The notes under the pieces are model-generated. The model did no database searches. It was given only the letters and a program-made list of their open reading frames with translations, and was not told the origin of the DNA. DNA of 64,000 bases from DATHTS01 sp041940425 (lineage in GTDB: Bacteria > Acidobacteriota > Blastocatellia > Pyrinomonadales > Pyrinomonadaceae): assembly GCA_041940425.1 (NCBI GenBank), contig JBGTSF010000010.1:1-64000 (forward strand). The letters are read 5' to 3'. How positions within the stretch are numbered: position 1 is the first letter of the stretch; the number at the start of each line of letters is the position of its first letter. Position numbers and translations under genes: made by a program. Below, one piece after another: positions 51,368 to 59,836 of the stretch.

Positions 51368-53368
51368 TCACCGTTTTTTAACGGTAATTGTTACCGTATC
51401 TTCGGTCGTCAAAGCTCCGTCGCTGACTCTCAGACGCAGAACATAATTTCCCGAGATCGAAAATTTGGCGGTCGTATTCAGCGAATTCGGATCGCCGAAA
51501 ATAACCACCCCGCGACCGCTGACCTTGCTCCACGAAACCGATAACGCTCCCGGCGGGTTCGGCAACCCGTCATCCGTCGCCGTGCCGCTCAAATTTGCGG
51601 ATGAATTTAAAGTTATCGTTTGATTATTTCCCGCATTTACCGCCGGTGCCTGATTGGGTGCGACGACACTGTTTGTTCTGATCAGCACGAACGCGCCGAA
51701 AACCGGAAACGTATTCGGTTTTAACGGATCGTGATACCAGCCGGTCGTTTGATCGTAACCGATAGGTTTGGCGCGCGTTCTGCCCGTCATCGGAATCTGC
51801 AGATTTCCGCCCGAATACGTTCCGGTAATCACGTCGCCGAAATAATCCTGCGTGTTTCGCAATTCGTATGTATCGCCCGGATTTAAAACCGCGCTGGCGT
51901 CAACACCGACCGTATTCGCCTGATCCCAATTATAAATTATGACATTGGCGCGGTTCGCGTCATAGCGGTTCGGCTTGACGAAAACCTTCAAGCCGGTCGG
52001 CGCGGAATCCGTATAGGTGCTGTTGGCATCGAACGGGAAATTGTGGGTCCAGGATTTTCCGGTGTAATTGTAAGCCGTTACCTGCGATCCGGTCGTTTTG
52101 TCGTAAGCGAAATCGCCGTATTGCGATGCCGGAACCGCGCCGGCGGTTCCGCGAAAATTGACCTTGAAATGCCAGTATGGAAAGCCCGTAAACGCCTTGT
52201 AGTAAGCGTTGTTGTCAATCAAAAATTTACTGCCGGGTTGATTTGAAGCATAGTTGAGAATCATATCTCTGCCATTCGGATCTATATTCCAAACCGTATT
52301 GTTTTGAAAGACCATCGGAGTCGTAAATTCGAAAAGTTCGACTCCGCCCATCGCGTAATTATTGCGAACCTCCGCGCTCTCATACGTCGAATTGATCTCA
52401 TCCCCGATCTTCAAAGTACTGCCGTAAAAATTATTGCCGATGACTTTGAAATTTCGGATATTCGGTCCTTTCCAAGCCATTCCCGCGTTGAAAAACGTAT
52501 TTCCGAACCAATGCAGATTATACGCATACGCCGCGCTCGAACCGCCCGTCTGCGCGTTCATCGAAAAATTGCTGAAGAAAATATTATCTTCCAAAATCTT
52601 TGTTCCCGTTTCGTTCTGCACATAACTTCCGTGTCCGTGCCGGCGGTCGGGCGCGTCCCAGCCGTTGTTGTAAATCACGTTCCCGTAATATTCCGTGTCG
52701 CGACTGCTCGCCCACGTTCCGATTCCCTGTCCGGCATCGTGAATGACAAGATTGATGATCTTTGTTCCGACGGCGTAGTCGTCAATCGCGTTTCCGCGTC
52801 TTCCCTGCGGATTGGAACTCGTCGTGTCAATCTTCCGGTTCGTCGTTTCGGTATTGGTGATCTCGAAATTCATAAACCAGACGTAACTGCCGTTTATCTT
52901 CAGGATCGTTTTGTTTTTCAAAGCCGAAAACGTAACGTTGCCGTCAATGGTCGCCCATTCGCCCGGATAACTCGCTACCATTACGGGATTTGCCGAAGTT
53001 CCGCTGAGCGTGCTGGTAAATCCCAGATCGGCGGTCGGCACGTTATAAACGCCGCCTCTCAGCCAGACGGTCGAGCCGGGCGGGACGACCGTCTGCGTGC
53101 GCGTCAAAGCCGTTTTCAAATCCCACGGATTGTTGATCGAGCCGTCGCCCGACGCGCTTCCGTATGGCGCGGCGAAAAATTCGCCGGTCGAAATCTGTAA
53201 ATCTTTTTCAGAAGATTCTTCCGTTTCCGCCGGATCGCTTTCGACCTGCGCCGGAAAACTCACGGGACTTATCAAAAGCCCGAACATAATCGTCAAAGAC
53301 AGCAAAAACGCCGCCTGTTTCTCTAATCTTTTATAAAAAAATTTAACCTCGAAGGGTTTAAATGTCAT
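51368..53368 (-). CDS. secreted right-handed beta-helix protein with PKD-like domain
   Basis: 666 residues from the ATG at 53368, chosen for AAGGAG 7 bases upstream (a start 14 codons earlier has none). Signal or anchor helix at about 20-40 (AAFLLSLTIMFGLLISPVSF). Then a parallel beta-helix region (about 70-420) with repeated short strands and Asn ladders (NGSYVWFMNFEITNT, GNVIYNNGWDAP, EDNIFFSNFSMN, GNTFFNAG, NNFYGSTL). A further beta-rich region follows, and a C-terminal PKD/REJ-like domain (about 580-665; APAVNAGNNQTI, LRLRVSDGALTTEDTVTITV). The beta-helix often binds or cleaves polysaccharide; catalytic residues cannot be named. It is transcribed opposite to the neighbouring glycan genes. 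Confidence 0.85.
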   Translation of the reverse strand: MTFKPFEVKFFYKRLEKQAAFLLSLTIMFGLLISPVSFPAQVESDPAETEESSEKDLQISTGEFFAAPYGSASGDGSINNPWDLKTALTRTQTVVPPGSTVWLRGGVYNVPTADLGFTSTLSGTSANPVMVASYPGEWATIDGNVTFSALKNKTILKINGSYVWFMNFEITNTETTNRKIDTTSSNPQGRRGNAIDDYAVGTKIINLVIHDAGQGIGTWASSRDTEYYGNVIYNNGWDAPDRRHGHGSYVQNETGTKILEDNIFFSNFSMNAQTGGSSAAYAYNLHWFGNTFFNAGMAWKGPNIRNFKVIGNNFYGSTLKIGDEINSTYESAEVRNNYAMGGVELFEFTTPMVFQNNTVWNIDPNGRDMILNYASNQPGSKFLIDNNAYYKAFTGFPYWHFKVNFRGTAGAVPASQYGDFAYDKTTGSQVTAYNYTGKSWTHNFPFDANSTYTDSAPTGLKVFVKPNRYDANRANVIIYNWDQANTVGVDASAVLNPGDTYELRNTQDYFGDVITGTYSGGNLQIPMTGRTRAKPIGYDQTTGWYHDPLKPNTFPVFGAFVLIRTNSVVAPNQAPAVNAGNNQTITLNSSANLSGTATDDGLPNPPGALSVSWSKVSGRGVVIFGDPNSLNTTAKFSISGNYVLRLRVSDGALTTEDTVTITVKKR

Positions 53369-53596
53369 CGGTTGCTCCTTTTTGCCCGATTTCCGTTTAA
53401 AAAAACACACTTATACCGCAGAGCGCGGGGGCGCGTCTCGATTTTCAAAAACGTCAGTCCTGAAAATTAACAAGAAAATGTTCAGCTTTCGAAAAAGCGA
53501 AAAATTTCTTGAGAGCGATTTCTTTCAGTATTTTTTTGTTGACCTCGAAACGATTCGGGTTGGAAAATTTCGGGCATTTTCTTTTGAAATTTGTAA

Positions 53597-53620
53597 ACGA
53601 ATGATCATAAGATCATTCGT
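53597..53620. promoter_or_regulatory. 10-bp perfect palindrome, candidate operator
   Basis: ACGAATGATC and GATCATTCGT flank ATAA. It is about 230 bases upstream of the beta-helix gene. The symmetry fits a dimeric regulator or a small hairpin; nothing else supports a choice. Confidence 0.35.
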
Positions 53621-53745
53621 TAGGGGCAATATAATAATAGAACTAATAAAATATAATTTTCAAGGAGCATTTATCGAGATTTGAAGCGTTTTGGACGGAA
53701 ATGTAGGCGAATAAAGAATATAGAAAAATAAAATATTTTTTTTAA

Positions 53746-53793
53746 AAAAATAGGACAAATGTGCCATAAACATTCGACATTTGCCCTATTTTT
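53746..53793 (-). terminator. intrinsic terminator of the CapD-like gene
   Basis: A 17-base stem (53746-53762 with 53777-53793) has one non-canonical pair and a 14-base loop. On the minus strand it is followed by a T-run, 18 bases after the CapD-like stop codon. On the plus strand it also ends in TTTTT. Confidence 0.85.
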
Positions 53794-53810
53794 CATTATC
53801 TGTTTGAAAA

Positions 53811-55778
53811 TCAATGCGATGCGGCGACGGCATAGCTGGGAAGCTGTAAACCGGATTTTTCGGGCGTTCCGAGATTTTCCGACACGATTTTTTCTCTAAA
53901 ACATTCGAGCGAGAGAAAATCCGCCAGAAAATCGCGCGCCGAATCTTCGTCATCGAGTATGCAAAGTTTTTCAATTTCGGCAATCGCGGGTTTGATTTTA
54001 TCCGCCGGAAATGGCGCGATCTTTCCGATGAAAATCTTCGAATGGCAGGTTTTCTTCAACTGCTCGGCATCGGTTTCGAGTTCTTCGACCATTTTTTCGC
54101 CCGGTCGCATTCCGGTAAAAACGATCTTTATATCCTCGCCGGGTTTTAAACCGGAAAGGCGGATCGTTTCTTTGGCGAGATGCAAAATCCTGACAGGTTT
54201 TCCCATATCGAGGATAAAAATTTCGCCGCCGCGACCGATCGCTCCCGACTGCATCACGAGCTGTGAAGCTTCGGGAATGGTCATAAAAAAGCGTTTCATT
54301 TCGGGATGCGTGACCGTCAGCGGTCCGCCTTTTTTGATCTGTTCGCGGAAGATCGGGATGACCGAACCGTTCGAGCCGATGACGTTTCCGAACCGAACGG
54401 CGACAAAACGGGTTTTATAAACTTTATCCAAATCCTGTATGACGAGTTCGGCGATGCGTTTTGACGCGCCCATCACCGAAGTCGGGTTGACCGCTTTGTC
54501 GGTCGAGATCAAAACGAAAGACTCCGCGCCGGTTTCGCCTGCCAGACGCGCGACCGTATTTGTCCCGAGAATATTATTTTTGAGAGCTTCGACCGAGTTA
54601 AATTCCATCATCGGAACGTGTTTGTAAGCCGCCGCGTGAAAAACGACATTCGGCTGGTATTTTTGAAACACGCGCCGCATACGGTTTTTGTCGCAGACGT
54701 CGCCGATCACCGGAACGATTTTCGTGTCCGGGCATTGCTCTCTGATTTCCCTTTCGATATTAAAAAGCGCGCATTCCGCGCGTTCGACGAGAACGATTTT
54801 TTCGGGCGTGCAGGTCAGGATTTGCCGGACGAGTTCCGAACCGATCGAGCCGCCCGCGCCGGTTACGAGAACCGTCTTTTCCGACAAAAACGCTTCGACG
54901 CTTTGTTTATCGAGATAGACGGGCGAGCGTCCGAGAAGGTCTTCGACCTCGACATCGCGGATGCGGCTGACGATAACTTTTTCCTGCAGAATCTCGGTCA
55001 AACTCGGGATCGTTTTGACCTTGACCGGAATTTTTTTGCAGATGTCGAAAATACGCTGAAAGACTTTCGGCGAGATGTTGGCGATGGTGATGATCAGATG
55101 ATCAATGTTCAATTCTTTGACCAGATACGGCAATTCGGCGGTCGTGCCGACGACCTCGATGCCGTGAATGACCGAGTTTTTCTTTTTCTCGTCGTCATCA
55201 ACAAATCCCAAAACTTCAAAATCCAGATCGCCGCGATTTTTGATTTCAGAAATCGTCAAAACTCCGGCGCGTCCCGCACCGATGAGCAGAACGGATTTTT
55301 TCTTCGCGTGTTTGGAATTGCCGTTCGTGCGAAGAATCGTTTCGTGCATCTCGCGGCGCAAAAGTCGAATGCCGAGAATGCCGATCGAAGCGAGACAGAA
55401 ATCGAGAATCGTGATGCTGATCGGAACCGCGCCCAACTTAAAATTTGTCGGAAGCAGAAATCTGAGCAGAAAAATCGGAACCGTCGCAATTGCCAGAGCG
55501 GTAATTATCTGTCTGACTTCCGGCAGACTGATATATCGCCAGATAAATTTGTGAACGCGAAAACACCGCAAAATAAATAGCTGTAGCGGGATGACGAAAA
55601 GCATTTGAAAAACGGCGGTTTTCGCCGTCTGTGCGTTGATCGAAAAGTCGAAGCGCAAAAGATACGCCAGCGCGAACGCCGCGCAGAGTACTGCCGAATC
55701 CAGCAATATTTGGATAGTTTTTAGTGAAATCAGAGTTACCGAGTGGATGCGCGATTCGATTGTTTGCACAAGAGACAT
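53811..55778 (-). CDS. membrane-anchored NDP-sugar 4,6-dehydratase/epimerase (CapD/PglF-like)
   Basis: 655 residues. Four membrane helices (about 15-135), a CoA-binding-like Rossmann domain (about 160-280; SVLLIGAGRAGVLTI), then an SDR domain (about 300-580). The SDR domain has VLVTGAGGSIGSELVRQIL, the Ser/Thr site ISTDKAVNPTSVMGASKR (Met replaces the usual Tyr of YxxxK, as in this group), FGNVIGSNGSVIP and GMRPGEKMVEEL. WbpM/PglF-type enzymes form a 4-keto-6-deoxy aminosugar from UDP-GlcNAc. Its product could be used by the DegT aminotransferase divergently encoded at 56148, and would supply QuiNAc, bacillosamine or nonulosonic acid precursors. Confidence 0.92.
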   Translation of the reverse strand: MSLVQTIESRIHSVTLISLKTIQILLDSAVLCAAFALAYLLRFDFSINAQTAKTAVFQMLFVIPLQLFILRCFRVHKFIWRYISLPEVRQIITALAIATVPIFLLRFLLPTNFKLGAVPISITILDFCLASIGILGIRLLRREMHETILRTNGNSKHAKKKSVLLIGAGRAGVLTISEIKNRGDLDFEVLGFVDDDEKKKNSVIHGIEVVGTTAELPYLVKELNIDHLIITIANISPKVFQRIFDICKKIPVKVKTIPSLTEILQEKVIVSRIRDVEVEDLLGRSPVYLDKQSVEAFLSEKTVLVTGAGGSIGSELVRQILTCTPEKIVLVERAECALFNIEREIREQCPDTKIVPVIGDVCDKNRMRRVFQKYQPNVVFHAAAYKHVPMMEFNSVEALKNNILGTNTVARLAGETGAESFVLISTDKAVNPTSVMGASKRIAELVIQDLDKVYKTRFVAVRFGNVIGSNGSVIPIFREQIKKGGPLTVTHPEMKRFFMTIPEASQLVMQSGAIGRGGEIFILDMGKPVRILHLAKETIRLSGLKPGEDIKIVFTGMRPGEKMVEELETDAEQLKKTCHSKIFIGKIAPFPADKIKPAIAEIEKLCILDDEDSARDFLADFLSLECFREKIVSENLGTPEKSGLQLPSYAVAASH

Positions 55779-56147
55779 ATATTTTTTGTATGTAAAATCG
55801 TCAGGATAAAATCAGGCAAAATTCTATTATTCCGAGAATATTACTTTCGCCCGCTTCAATCATCGTCGGTAACGCTCAATTTCGATGGTCGCGCCCGATT
55901 GTTTTACGCCGCGCTGAAATCGGCGTTTTGTGCCGGAAGATTAGACAAAACGGTAATCCGGTTGACTTTACTCCGCGGGGAAAACTGTCCGATTGCGCTA
56001 GTTTTCTTTTTCCGGGTAATCCTTAAAGGCTATGTAAATTTATCTCAAACAACGATTTATTCGGTTTTCCCGTTTGTTACAAATATAAGGGTAAAGAGAA
56101 AAATCCACTTTTGGGGACAAATTCCAAACCCGTAATTTGTAAAAAAT
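55779..56147. other. 369-bp divergent intergenic region
   Basis: It separates the minus-strand dehydratase from the plus-strand aminotransferase operon and must carry both promoters. I see no convincing -35/-10 pair, and no gene; the open frame across 55743-56135 on the plus strand has no ribosome site and overlaps the dehydratase start. Confidence 0.4.
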
Positions 56148-57467
56148 ATGAAAGCTGAAACTATATCGGGCAACGGAAACAGTTATAACTATTCCGTCTT
56201 TCCTCAACAAACAAACGTCAGAAACAAAACACGCATCAGCGTGCCTTTTATGCGTCCGGCTTTAAGCGAGCAGGAGATAAGAGAAGTCGTTGACACGCTT
56301 CGTTCGGGCTGGCTGACGACCGGACCGAAAGTAAAAAAATTCGAGCGCGAATTTGCCGGAGCCGTCAATGCGCGGCATTCGGTCGCGGTCAATTCCTGCA
56401 CCGCCGCTCTGCATCTGGCAGTTGTCGCGCTCGGGTTGAAGCCCGGTCAGGCAGTTCTCGTTCCGACAATGACTTTTGCGGCAACCGCCGAAATTATTCA
56501 TTACTGCGATGCCGTTCCGATTCTGGTTGACTGCGATCCGGTAACCGGAAATATGAATCTGCGCGACGCGCGGCGAAAAATCGAATTGTTGAGAAGCGGA
56601 AAATTATCGCCGATCGCCGAGCGAGATACGGAAGTTGCCGGAATCATTCCGGTTCACGTCGGCGGTTATATGCTCGATACTGACGAACTGCGGAAATTTG
56701 CCGATGAGTTCGGTCTATGGATCGTCGAAGACGCGGCGCACGCTTTTCCTTCCGCGTGGCGCAAAAACTCGAAAAGCAAATGGCGGTTTTGCGGCGATAA
56801 AACCGCCGATATTACCTGCTATTCGTTTTACGCCAATAAAACGATCACGACCGGCGAAGGCGGGATGGCGGTAACGGAAGACGGCGAGCTGGCGGATGAA
56901 ATTCGCTTGATGTCGCTGCACGGTCTTTCGCGCGACGCCTGGAAACGCTATTCCAACGGCGGAAGCTGGGATTACCGGATCGTCTCGCCCGGATACAAAT
57001 ACAACCTGACCGACATCGCCGCCGCCATCGGAATTCACCAGCTCGAACGCGCCGAAACGATGCGCCGTCAGCGCGAACTGATCGCCCGCATTTACCTGCG
57101 CGAATTTGCGGGAATGCCGGAAATCGGACTTCCGCCGGACGACGAAAACCGGATAAATTCGTGGCATCTGTTCCCGCTCCGTCTGCGGCTCGAACGGCTT
57201 TCGATAGACCGCAATGATTTTATCGAAGAATTAAAACGCTGCGGCATCGGTTATTCGGTTCACTGGCGACCTCTGCATCGGCACCCGTATTACGCGGAAC
57301 AAATCGGTTGGAAAAAGCAACTGTTTCCGGCGGCGACGCGGCTCTGGTCGCAGATCGTCAGCCTGCCGATCTTTCCTTCGATGACGGCGCGGGAAATCAA
57401 TTGCGTAACCAAAACGGTAAAGGAAATTTGCAAAACATACGCGAAAAGAAAAATCGCAGTAGCTTAG
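56148..57467 (+). CDS. DegT/DnrJ/EryC1/StrS sugar aminotransferase
   Basis: 439 residues. PLP-dependent fold: SGWLTTGPKVKKFEREFA, NSCTAALHLAVVALGLKPG, PTMTFAATAEIIHYCDAVPI, IIPVHVGGYMLDTDEL, IVEDAAHAFPS (cofactor Asp), and the Schiff-base Lys in YANKTITTGEGGM. PGYKYNLTDIAAAIG follows. It transaminates a keto-sugar nucleotide, probably the 4-keto product of the dehydratase at 53811, as PglF and PglE do together. The first 30 residues (Asn/Tyr-rich) are an unusual extension. The stop is directly followed by the next ATG. Confidence 0.92.
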   Translation: MKAETISGNGNSYNYSVFPQQTNVRNKTRISVPFMRPALSEQEIREVVDTLRSGWLTTGPKVKKFEREFAGAVNARHSVAVNSCTAALHLAVVALGLKPGQAVLVPTMTFAATAEIIHYCDAVPILVDCDPVTGNMNLRDARRKIELLRSGKLSPIAERDTEVAGIIPVHVGGYMLDTDELRKFADEFGLWIVEDAAHAFPSAWRKNSKSKWRFCGDKTADITCYSFYANKTITTGEGGMAVTEDGELADEIRLMSLHGLSRDAWKRYSNGGSWDYRIVSPGYKYNLTDIAAAIGIHQLERAETMRRQRELIARIYLREFAGMPEIGLPPDDENRINSWHLFPLRLRLERLSIDRNDFIEELKRCGIGYSVHWRPLHRHPYYAEQIGWKKQLFPAATRLWSQIVSLPIFPSMTAREINCVTKTVKEICKTYAKRKIAVA

Positions 57468-58127
57468 ATGATTAATGTTCTGACAGCAGAAAACTCCCGG
57501 CGCACAGCCGAATTTTTTTTGGCGGCAGCCGCTTTGATCGCGCTTTTTCCTTTTTTTCTTTTTTGCGCCTTTCTCGTGCGGAAAAGCTCGCCCGGCGCGG
57601 TTTTTTTCCGGCAACAGCGCGTCGGCTTCAAAGGCAAGCGTTTTACGCTTTATAAATTCCGCACGATGTATGAAAAAAAAGACGGTCTGGCGATCACTGC
57701 GGCAACCGATAAACGCATCACGCCGGTCGGATTTTTTCTGCGAAAATATAAACTCGACGAACTGCCGCAGCTTTACAATGTTTTGCGCGGCGAGATGTCG
57801 CTGGTCGGTCCGCGACCGGAAGTGCCGGAATATGTTGATCTGAACAATCCGGCGTGGAAAAAAATTTTAAGCGCGCGTCCGGGCATTACCGATCCGGTAA
57901 CGCTGCAGTTGAGAAACGAGGAAAAAGTTTTAGCTCAGGCTGAAGACAAAGAGGCGTTTTATCGCACGAAAATTCAACCGTTCAAATTGGACGGATATCT
58001 GAAGTATCTGGAGGAAAAAAGTTTGCTGACCGATCTAAAAGTTATCGGTCAAACCGCCAAAGCAGTATTATTTCCGAAAACCGCACCGCCGAAAATAGAA
58101 GATATCCGGTTATCCTTTTTGGAATAA
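57468..58127 (+). CDS. polyprenyl-phosphate sugar-1-phosphate transferase (PglC/WcaJ-type)
   Basis: 219 residues, a small PglC-sized initiating transferase. One membrane helix (about 12-36), then FFRQQRVGFKGKRFTLYKFRTM (the conserved basic block, split here by domains), KYKLDELPQLYNVLRGEMSLVGPRPEVPEY and ARPGITDP, the family signature. It joins a sugar phosphate to undecaprenyl phosphate to begin repeat-unit assembly at the inner membrane. It is the only initiating transferase seen in the window, so it may serve the large locus upstream as well as the genes here. Confidence 0.93.
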   Translation: MINVLTAENSRRTAEFFLAAAALIALFPFFLFCAFLVRKSSPGAVFFRQQRVGFKGKRFTLYKFRTMYEKKDGLAITAATDKRITPVGFFLRKYKLDELPQLYNVLRGEMSLVGPRPEVPEYVDLNNPAWKKILSARPGITDPVTLQLRNEEKVLAQAEDKEAFYRTKIQPFKLDGYLKYLEEKSLLTDLKVIGQTAKAVLFPKTAPPKIEDIRLSFLE

Positions 58128-58138
58128 CTGCATGATAA

Positions 58139-59152
58139 ATGAAGAACGTTCTGATTACAGGCGGAGCCGGTTTTATCGGTTCTCATTTAGTTGACCGACT
58201 GCTCGCAGAAAACGCGTGGAAAGTCGCGGTTCTCGACGATTTTAATAATTCTTACTCGCCCGTTCTCAAATATCACAACATTGCCAGGCATACCGACAAT
58301 CCGAATTTTTCGCTGTTCGGCGGCGACATCATTTCCGAAAAGGTTTTAAGAGGCATCTTTTCCGACCGTAAGTATGATTTCATCGTTCATTTGGCTGACA
58401 AATCGGGTGTCAATCCTTCGATCGAAAATCCGCATTCGTTCGAGCAAACCAATATTCACGGGACTCTCAACCTTCTGGAAGCCGCGCGAAAATATAAAGT
58501 AAAAAGTTTTATTTTCGGCTCGACCGCCGCCGTTTACGGGAACAAACCGGCTCTGCCTTTGAAAGAGCAAATGCAGACGGATAAACCCGTTTCGCCCTAC
58601 GCGGCAACCAAAGCCGTCGGCGAGATGTTTTGTCATACTTATTCGCACCTTTACGACGTGCGCTGTGTTTGCCTGCGATTCTTTTCCGTTTACGGAGCGC
58701 GCCAGCGTCCCGGCACGGCGATCTATGAATTCACACGGTCAATCGAATCGGGCAATCCGGTAACGATCTACGGCGACGGCACGGCGCAGAGAGATTACGT
58801 TCATATTTCGGATGTTGTCGCGGGTATCCGTGAGGCACTCGATTATAAAAACAGCGGTTTTGAAATAATCAATCTCGGTGCGGGAAAATCTTTTAAATGC
58901 TATGAAATCGTCCGATTGCTGGAAAAGGCTCTGGAACGCAGAGCAATAATCGAAAGAGTTTCCCATCAAGCCGGAGAAGTAACCGATACTCTAGCCGATA
59001 TAAAAAAAGCCGGAGAATTCCTGGATTTTCATCCGAAAATTCCAATCGAAGCGGGAATTAAAAATTTTGTCGAGTGGTATAAAAAAGAAAGATTAGAAGG
59101 AGAAAACGATTTTCCCGTCGAAGAATCCGTGGAAATTTTTAAAAAGAAATGA
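58139..59152 (+). CDS. NAD-dependent sugar-nucleotide epimerase (extended SDR)
   Basis: 337 residues. NAD motif VLITGGAGFIGSHLVDRLL, then the active-site FGSTAAVYGNKP and catalytic Tyr/Lys in SPYAATKAVGE, RFFSVYGARQRP and YGDGTAQRDYVHISDV. The pattern suits UDP-glucuronate or UDP-glucose 4-epimerases; the substrate cannot be separated further. It follows the initiating transferase by 11 bases and overlaps pgpA by ATGA. Confidence 0.88.
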   Translation: MKNVLITGGAGFIGSHLVDRLLAENAWKVAVLDDFNNSYSPVLKYHNIARHTDNPNFSLFGGDIISEKVLRGIFSDRKYDFIVHLADKSGVNPSIENPHSFEQTNIHGTLNLLEAARKYKVKSFIFGSTAAVYGNKPALPLKEQMQTDKPVSPYAATKAVGEMFCHTYSHLYDVRCVCLRFFSVYGARQRPGTAIYEFTRSIESGNPVTIYGDGTAQRDYVHISDVVAGIREALDYKNSGFEIINLGAGKSFKCYEIVRLLEKALERRAIIERVSHQAGEVTDTLADIKKAGEFLDFHPKIPIEAGIKNFVEWYKKERLEGENDFPVEESVEIFKKK

Positions 59153-59757
59153 CGCCGGAAACGCTCAAAAAGTTTATTGACTTAAATTTTTTCGGTAGGA
59201 TACGAGCCAAACCGAAAAAAATCGCCAAGCCGGAATCTTTCGCCGAACGCGCCGCACTAATAACGGCGACCTGCGGCGGAATCGGCTATTTGCCGCTTGT
59301 TCCGGCGACGTGGGGTTCGGCGGCGGGAATCGGAATTTATCTTTTGGCGCAAGCGGCGGGCGAAAGACTTTCGGGCTCCGGCGGTTCATCCGTTTTGTTT
59401 TTCGCTTCCGCGCTCGATTCGATAACGCTCATTCTGCTGATCGTTTTATTTTTGACCGGAATCTGGGCATCGAGCAGAGTCATAAAATTAACGGGCGAAA
59501 AAGACCCGAGCATCGTCGTCATTGACGAGGTCGTCGGTCAGCTCGTAACTTTTCTTTTTGTTCCGGCTCGGCTCGGCTGGTGGACGATAGTTCTGGGATT
59601 TCTGGCTTTTCGATTTTTCGATATATATAAAGTTTATCCGACCGGTGAATTTGAAAAATTGCCGTCGGGTTTGGGCGCGATGGCGGACGACGCGATGGCG
59701 GGCGTTTACGCAGCGGCTTTGATGTCCGTGGTCTGCACCGTCTATTTGGCAGTTTGA
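59149..59757 (+). CDS. pgpA: phosphatidylglycerophosphatase A
   Basis: 202 residues. PgpA hallmarks: GGIGYLPLVPATWGSAAGIGI near 43-63, the catalytic acidic VVIDEVVGQLVTFLF (about 123-137), RFFDIYKVYPTGEFEKLP and GLGAMADDAMAGVYA. Four membrane helices. It removes phosphate from phosphatidylglycerophosphate to give phosphatidylglycerol. The first 30 residues are an uncommon basic extension. It is translationally coupled to the epimerase, a combination that looks accidental rather than functional. Confidence 0.92.
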   Translation: MTPETLKKFIDLNFFGRIRAKPKKIAKPESFAERAALITATCGGIGYLPLVPATWGSAAGIGIYLLAQAAGERLSGSGGSSVLFFASALDSITLILLIVLFLTGIWASSRVIKLTGEKDPSIVVIDEVVGQLVTFLFVPARLGWWTIVLGFLAFRFFDIYKVYPTGEFEKLPSGLGAMADDAMAGVYAAALMSVVCTVYLAV

Positions 59758-59836
59758 AAATCGTTTGCCGGTATTTTGCATTCGAAAACCGAAGCCTGTT
59801 CACGATTGAGTTTTAATTTCGATACGCCGTTAATCC

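Larger units (their letters stand above)
53369..53810. other. 442-bp non-coding stretch between minus-strand genes
   Basis: It holds a degraded arm of the GC-rich repeat at 53415-53434 (ACCGCAGAGCGCGGGGGCGC), a perfect 10-bp palindrome with 4-base loop at 53597-53620 (ACGAATGATC/GATCATTCGT), and the terminator at 53746-53793. An open frame across 53382-53684 on the plus strand looks non-coding. The promoter of the beta-helix gene should lie here. Confidence 0.5.

Noticed and set aside
53382..53684. 100-codon open frame on the plus strand in the intergenic region
   Set aside because: It runs through a repeat remnant and a palindrome, has no ribosome site, and looks like random A/T-rich sequence.
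55743..56135. 130-codon open frame between the dehydratase and the aminotransferase
   Set aside because: No ribosome site, start antisense to the dehydratase start, composition unlike a real protein.
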